The notes beneath the pieces are model-generated. The model was given only the letters and a program-made list of their open reading frames with translations. It had not been told where the DNA came from and made no database searches. A stretch of 64,000 nt of DNA from Macrophomina tecta (Eukaryota > Ascomycota > Dothideomycetes > Botryosphaeriales > Botryosphaeriaceae), in the NCBI GenBank assembly GCA_024180945.1, contig JAKSGN010000035.1, positions 868,001 through 932,000 on the forward strand, in the 5' to 3' direction. Both the position numbers and the translations under genes were made by a program. How positions within the stretch are numbered: the stretch's first letter is position 1; every line of letters begins with the position of its first letter. Below, piece after piece: positions 58,217 through 64,000 of this stretch.

Positions 58217-60540
58217 TATTTAAATAATATTAAGAAGGTACTAAGTATACTTATCTTTTATTACGTAGGTAACTACAAAGGTAAACTTAGAAGAAGTGTA
58301 TTTAAGATAAGTAATCTATTAGTAGCTATTATTAGCTCGTATTATCTATATTAAGTTAAATAAGACGTAGAAGAAGGCTTTAGTAGATAATTTCTCTAAA
58401 TCTATATTATATAAAATTTATTAATGCGCCTTAGTGCGAGCGTATATATTATAGTAATTAGTTAAGTCTTAATCTATAATAACTACTCTTTATACTACTT
58501 AAGGTAAGGCCTTAATAGCTCTTTATCCTACATATATAAAGATATTATGCTATTATATAGCTAGTAGTAAGCGATTAGTAACGTTTAATATAATCGCTAG
58601 TAAATTATCTACTTCCTTATATTCTATAAAGAAGTAGTTTTAAGTAAAGATTAGATAAGCTATAGTAAAGTTCTCTAAGTAGAGATATATATATTTTATA
58701 TCTAATTCGATTTTCTTTTCTCTTGCCTTGGCGATTAAGACAAGGTTAGTTATAAATAAGGGTATATAAGCTACGTTTACTAGCTTAATTATACGTGGCC
58801 TCTTATAATTAGTAATATATACTAGTACCTTACTAAATAACTTGATCTTAACTATAGTATTTTCTAATATAACGTAGTTATCTAGCCCTATATCTCTTAT
58901 TTTAGTATAGCGATCCTTTATATACTTATTATAGATATGGTGTATAGTACTAGTGTTGGTAATCTATAATAGATCTAGCATTATAGGCCTTAAAATACGT
59001 TATATACTAAATGCCGAGGCAACTATAGCTAGGAATAAAGATAATATTTTATTCTTTTAATTTTAATTTAGCTCTTATTCTTTTTAAGAAGCGTTATCCT
59101 ACTTTTTCTAGCCTTAGCTGTGGTTTTAGCTATTTTTAAATCGTTTAATAGCTCACTCTATTCTCTTCTTAGTTTATAGATCTTCTAATACCTTAGTAAC
59201 TTTCTCTTAAATATCTCTATTAGGCGTCTAGTTAGCTAGCTTAATAGCTAGGTTATAGTAGTAGTACTTATTATAGAAGTAATACTCTCTATATAAGTAG
59301 GGAGGTAGGTTCTTTTCCTACTTCTTATTTCTTAGAGAGGCAGTAAAAGTAGCTTTAGTAGCCTTTAAGTTCTTAGAAGTATTTTAGCGCTAGTAGTTCT
59401 AGTACTTAATAATTAGATTATAAAGGGGCTTAGTAAGCTTATTATTATAGAGCTTAATCTTATAGTTAGTAGCCTAGTGGCTATTAAGAGGTGTAAGTAT
59501 CTTAAGAAAGGCGGCCTTATCTCTATCGCCTACTACGTTAGGTAGTTTAAGCTTCTCTACCTTAAAGAGAGTCTCTTTCTATTATACAAGCTACTTCTTA
59601 ATATTCTAGCTACTAGGAGGCTTTTCTAATTAGCGTAGTTAATTAATAATTAGTTTTTTCTAAGTCTTCTTTATTGGCTGGAGCCGTGCCTTAAGTACTA
59701 TAAGCTAGGAGTAGGGATAAGAGTTATCTCTTAGCTTATAGAGAATAGATAGTAGTAAAATACTTACTAATTCTTTAATAATTATAGAAAGATTATTAAT
59801 CTTCTTCTTAAGCTTTTTATACTTAATTAGGCTTCTCTCGTACGCCCTAATTTATATTTTATAGCGCTCCTAGGCTCGTTATTAGTTTAGATTAGAGGTT
59901 AGAGGCTCCTTAACCTTAGCTAGTTTAGTTAGTTAAGCAGGTTTCTTAGGCTTCGAAGGATTAATATATTTAAATATATTATACTTCTTAGCCTTTAACT
60001 AAATAACGAAGTACTATTTATCCTAGTTATTAGCTGACTTTAGGATGACGATAGGCTTAGAAGACGATATAGTATAGTATTATTTTACTTTATATTACGT
60101 TGCGTTGCGTTACATTGCGTGCTAATGCAGGTATAGGTAAGTTACTAAAGTAGATAGTAGGCGTAAGGCTAATAAATAAGCTGTTACTTAAGGGTGTTAC
60201 GCTAAGAAGGCTGTAAAGGCACTCTACTATAGGTAGAAAACGTATTATAGAAGGTAGTAGGGGCGCTCTATTATAGAATACGTATAGTAGATAATTACTA
60301 GGGAGAAACGTCCAGATGCCACGAAACGCTCGAAATAGTATAAAGTAGTGCTAGGGAGGATGGCTTAGACTATAGAAGGTATTAAAGACGTATCTGGGCT
60401 TATAACTATTAGAATAAGTAATATAATAGCTTATTTAGTAATAAAGAAAGTGGATTAGTATAAAGAGAAAGAGGGTTAGTAACCCGACCGCCTCTTATAC
60501 GAGTAATTATAGCTAAGCGATGTGGTGTAATAATAAGAAG

Positions 60541-60739
60541 ACCTTATATAAGTAAATAGGCTAGTTATAAGCAGGGAGCCTTTAGAAGAGTTATATATTT
60601 TTAGGTACGAATTCTTAGTAGTACAGGATTTACTCCTTAGTGGCGTTATATACTGGGGGCCCGTGCGTAGCACGTGATAATCACGTGGAACGCACGGTAT
60701 AAGCACCCTAAGAGTATGCTAGGGCCTATTATTCTAATA
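60541..60739 (-). repeat. Gypsy-2 LTR, truncated
   Basis: Reverse complement of 4337-4530 with few differences. It is cut off just past the TATA-like motif, where copia LTR sequence begins. Confidence 0.7.
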
Positions 60740-61379
60740 CTACCCCCCCCCTAGTAGAAATCGCCCCAATTCTTATTAGAAGGTATTATATTAGTGCCTC
60801 GTTAAAAAACCTTTAGTAAGGAAAAAGAGTGCACCTAATTACTATATAGAATGTAGTATTATACATTAGCTATAGGCGTTGCGTAGTAAGGTGAATTAGC
60901 CTTATTACGTAGCCGTTACTACGAACAATAAATAAAGAATAATAAATTAATAGAAAAACAAAAAAATATATCGCTAAGCGGTTATTAGTAATACTAGCGG
61001 TATGCTATATACACGAAAAACGTAGGTAATAGTACATTAGCGCGGTTTTTTTCTTTATTATTGGGTATTATTACTATTAAGGACAATAGAAGTTAGCCTT
61101 ATACGATAATACTAGCGAATACACTAATTAGTAACTTACGTATGCTAATAATGCTTATAGGGCACGAGGTCATTTTTTCGATAGCTTTAATAGGTATAAT
61201 AACCCCTCGTATTTTTCTAGATTTTTATAGTTTAGATCTAGCTTTTCTTCTTTAACTAAAACGTCTTTAACTAATATTAACCCTTTTTATTACTCCTTCC
61301 TCCTAAATAACTATTACTATATAGACCCCTTCCGGCTTCGTTTACTCGGGTTACTCCTACGATAAGCTTCTGCAGACGC

Positions 61380-62122
61380 TGTAACGGCGGCCTCTTCCAC
61401 TAGGCTTAGGAGTCACCTAGTAGGGTCAGGTAGCGGTAGGGTTTACCTTGAAGGGCAAGAGAAGGGTAAAGGATTGGAACGATGGGTAGCGGTCACGTGA
61501 TAGGTTGGTGCGCGGTGCACGTCAGGCTTGTTACCTCCAATAAGTCTGTATTGGAATCTTGAGTTGACCACGAAGGTCAAAGTACTATCTAAGGAGTGTG
61601 TCTATATACTGTAGGAAATGTGTAGCAATCTGTGGATAGTGGTGGATAGTTGGCATCCTTGGTTATCCAAGCGTCGTGGAGGATAGTCGTGATCCTTCGT
61701 TATCCAGTGGGCCCGGTGGGTCCCACGTGACTTGGGCGCTAAGGCCTGTTTTCCGGAACCCGACTTCTGCCCTGATGAGCGGACGACATGTTCGACATTC
61801 TCTTGTTCGTCCCTTGTGTCCGAAGTCGGTTTCCTGGATCTGTGCCCTTTCCCTGTGGGTGTCTTTCCCCTGCGGGAACTCGGTCCTGCTATTCTTCCGG
61901 GTAGTCGCTGTGCTGCGCGGGCGTCGTTCCCGTGCGGGCCTCTGTTGCTGCCTGGCTCGGGGCCGTACGTGCCGCCTTCCCTTGAGGCTGGGTTTCCCGT
62001 GCGGGCGTTCCGGCCGTGCGGCTCTGCTGCCCGTGAGGGTTCTTGGTCCCTGCGGTGCCTTTTCCCGTGCGGGCTTCCTACCCGTGGGGTCATAAAGCCC
62101 TTGTCCTCTGGGGTTCGTAACA
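61380..62122 (-). repeat. Gypsy-1 solo LTR with TSD GACGC, unmutated
   Basis: 743 bp, reverse orientation, bounded by TGTAACGG and TCGTAACA, with 5-bp duplications GACGC at 61375-61379 and 62123-62127. It differs from the intact Gypsy-1 3' LTR at very few sites (for example GTGC for GCGC near 61,518). A full element inserted here recently and recombined out. Confidence 0.95.
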
Positions 62123-62469
62123 GACGCCTATTACGGGTAATATAGTAAAGCTTCTCCCTTATCTTTAGCCGTAGCCTAGTTTAGTAGTAGTATACTATAT
62201 ACGTTACGTGCGCTACTAGGGCACGATGCGCTACCGCGAGGGTAAAGTATAGGTTAATTTTACGCCTACGGAGCTTCTTAGGGGGCTTCGCTAGATCTAC
62301 TTTAAGAATCTACCCTATGCTAAGTATAATCGGTATGCGAAGAGTGGTTATAAATATACTTTAGTAAGTATACTTTTTCCCTACTTTTCTTATACTTTTT
62401 ATATACTTTTATACTGCTTATACTCATTACTAATAATAAAATTTATTTTTAGGTTCTTTCTTAATTCCA

Positions 62470-62865
62470 CCGTGCTACTAATTTACTATCGTTCTATTAT
62501 GATAGCTTCGATGGCGCTCCCGATAAGAAGGTGCTAGAGTTTATAGAGGAGGACGTGCTTACGCTATATAAGTACGCCGGTGCGTTAGAAGAGGCGGTAT
62601 CGGTATACAAGAAGTAGAAGGCGAAGGAGATTACGGCTACTAGCGGCCGTAGTAACTAGTAGTATACGCGCAATATATTGCGCTCGGAGAATTAGCAGCA
62701 TTATTAGGCTAGACTAGGTAGGGTTAGCTTAATAAAGCTAATTAACGAAGTAGTAGACGAGGAGTTTAAGAATAAGTACTTTACGAGAATATCTAATGCA
62801 GATAAGAGGTGGTTTTAGTATAGCTCGAATATAAAGTAGATACTCCTTTAGGGCCCTTCTTTATA
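62470..62865 (+). pseudogene. Gypsy-2 antisense ORF remnant (right copy)
   Basis: Same frame as the left-copy remnant, on the strand opposite to pol. It reads FDGAPDKKVLEFIEEDVL, then ALEEAVSVYKK, VSLIKLINEVVDEEFKNKYF and YSSNIK, with stops almost all TAG. No domain is recognised. The conservation of the frame in two independently mutated copies is the evidence. Confidence 0.5.
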
Positions 62866-64000
62866 AATTAAGTATTTTTCCTAATGTTTCTTCTTATTCT
62901 TTAATTCTAGGGGGCGCCCTCGCCGTGGCTTACTTATAGCCTACGTTCCACCTACGTTTCACTTGCGTTTTGGCTAGGCGTTCTAGGGAATAGGGTTTTC
63001 TTTAAGATAATTTTATAGAAGCTTTTTATAATTATCTAGCTTCTCTTTCTACTTTCACTCGTTGTATTTATAGGGCCAGCCGAGCTATTTAAATAGATAT
63101 TACCTTAGTAGCCCTTCTTTATAGACTACTATAGCTTCGACTTTCTAGTATCTACTATCGTCGATTTCTTCGACTAGTGGCGGTTAAAACCCTAGCCTTA
63201 CCGTATAAGCTTCTAGCAATGTAACGTTAAAAATAGTATGCAGCCGGGATATAGATTATAGTAAGTCTAAGCGGTAGGCCTAGAAGCTAATCTTCTTTAG
63301 AATTTAGAATAGCCTTAGGTAACGGTTGTCGAGTTTCTTATAAGGCCGTTTAGTTTTAATATTTCTTACTAAGAGAAGGACTAGTTATCTAATATTAAAA
63401 TATATTTTAGTTTAGTTTTAGTTGTAATATTTCGTTTAGAGCTTCTAGGAGTGTCCAAGAAATTCCGCCGCCGATTTCTATATTTTTTATATACTTTCTG
63501 CGTGCTTTTTAGCTGCTTCGGCCGATTCGGTTAGGGGATTTCTATTAAGGTTATCCTAAACCCCGTCCTAGGAGTTAGGTTCTACCCCCGTATCTAGTTA
63601 AACTAGTACGAAGCTTATAGAAGAGTAGGTTTTCTAGTTATAGGCGTGTAAAGCCTACTAGAAAAGCTTTACCTAGTCTAACTAGTTTTAGAAGGTGTAA
63701 TAGCGTAGATACGCCTCTAACTTTTAATTTTACCTCTCCGTTTAGCCGTCTATCTACGGGTAAAAGGAGGTACTTAGTCTATACTTAATTCTAAGATTAT
63801 AGTATAATTCGCTCTAGAACTAGCTCGTGAACGTTAAGCCCCTATTCAAGACTAGACTATTAGGCGGCCTAAATTATACGAAGACGTCGTTTACGATAAG
63901 ATCCGCGAGCGTTACCCTATTAATCATCTTTCTAACTAGTAGGTAACGTATATATTTAGTAAAACGGTTAACGAGTATGAGAACTATATTATATACTTAA

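Larger units (their letters stand above)
49373..60540 (-). mobile_element. Ty1/copia retrotransposon, RIP-mutated, split by three DNA transposons
   Basis: Minus-strand translation of 58,700-59,000 gives a protease-like region (SxIHHIYNK, then IKLVNVAYIPLFITNLVLIA). Translation near 50,860-50,960 gives an RT block (VFFFINNVIIVYY for the usual VDD). The order protease on the right and RT on the left fits a single minus-strand copia element. Its outer ends share sequence: TGTTGGAACAAGTGATG at 49,373 and the RIP-mutated TATTAGAATAAGTAATA at 60,407. The interior is full of stops. It is cut by pogo-like elements at 51,477-53,328, 53,359-55,214 and 56,364-58,216. The right LTR is cut off at about 60,540 by Gypsy-2. 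Confidence 0.75.
60541..64000 (-). mobile_element. Gypsy-2, second copy, minus strand, RIP-mutated
   Basis: Largely the mirror image of 1-4,530: LTR start, PPT and 3' untranslated region (60,541-62,480), antisense ORF region, AT-hook (62911-62931), chromodomain (about 63,030-63,200) and integrase up to the window edge. A Gypsy-1 solo LTR interrupts it. All frames are broken by RIP-type stops. Confidence 0.85.

Noticed and set aside
62911..62931. AT-hook read on the antisense strand of Gypsy-2 (GRPRRG)
   Set aside because: The sense frame gives KPRRGRP in continuous frame with the chromodomain, which is the better explanation.

Overview
The window looks like a chromosome segment of a filamentous ascomycete (Pezizomycotina). 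Genes carry short introns of about 46-110 nt with GTRNGT-type donors and CTRAY-like branch points. The repeats carry the CpA-to-TpA / TpG-to-TpA signature of repeat-induced point mutation (RIP). The species cannot be fixed from sequence alone; a Dothideomycete-like fungus is a guess.

Layout: (1) 1-26,882 is a repeat block. It holds a RIP-mutated Ty3/gypsy chromovirus (here called Gypsy-2), a second chromovirus family (Gypsy-1) represented by one full-length unmutated element at 6,852-15,070, and at least three RIP-mutated, 5'-truncated Gypsy-1 relatives laid head to tail, plus solo LTRs. (2) 26,883-49,372 is a gene island of normal base composition. It encodes a mitochondrial-type acyl/malonyl-CoA synthetase, a BolA protein, a GPR1/FUN34/YaaH acetate transporter, a 70-aa small protein, an Sso/syntaxin 1-type plasma-membrane SNARE, nicotinate phosphoribosyltransferase and one unrecognised 432-aa protein. 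(3) 49,373-60,540 is a minus-strand, RIP-mutated Ty1/copia element split by three pogo/Fot-like DNA transposons with TA target duplications. (4) 60,541-64,000 is a minus-strand Gypsy-2 copy, roughly mirroring the left edge of the window and carrying a clean Gypsy-1 solo LTR.

The intact Gypsy-1 element is the most informative part. It has 743-bp LTRs (one difference seen), a gag ORF joined to pol by a textbook A_AAA_AAC -1 slippery site with a following stem-loop, and a primer-binding site complementary to the predicted 5' end of its own RNA (Tf1-like self-priming). Its polyprotein runs protease-RT-RNase H-integrase-chromodomain. Between the chromodomain and the 3' LTR lies an antisense, apparently intron-containing gene for a Cys-rich/coiled-coil protein. 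This is the best candidate here for an under-described system.

In the island the acyl-CoA synthetase and BolA genes are divergent across a 409-bp shared promoter. The acetate transporter and the 70-aa gene are divergent across 4.8 kb without a supported gene. Syntaxin, nicotinate phosphoribosyltransferase and the 432-aa gene are tandem on the minus strand. All exon structures were read by eye from splice motifs and reading frame, not from transcripts.
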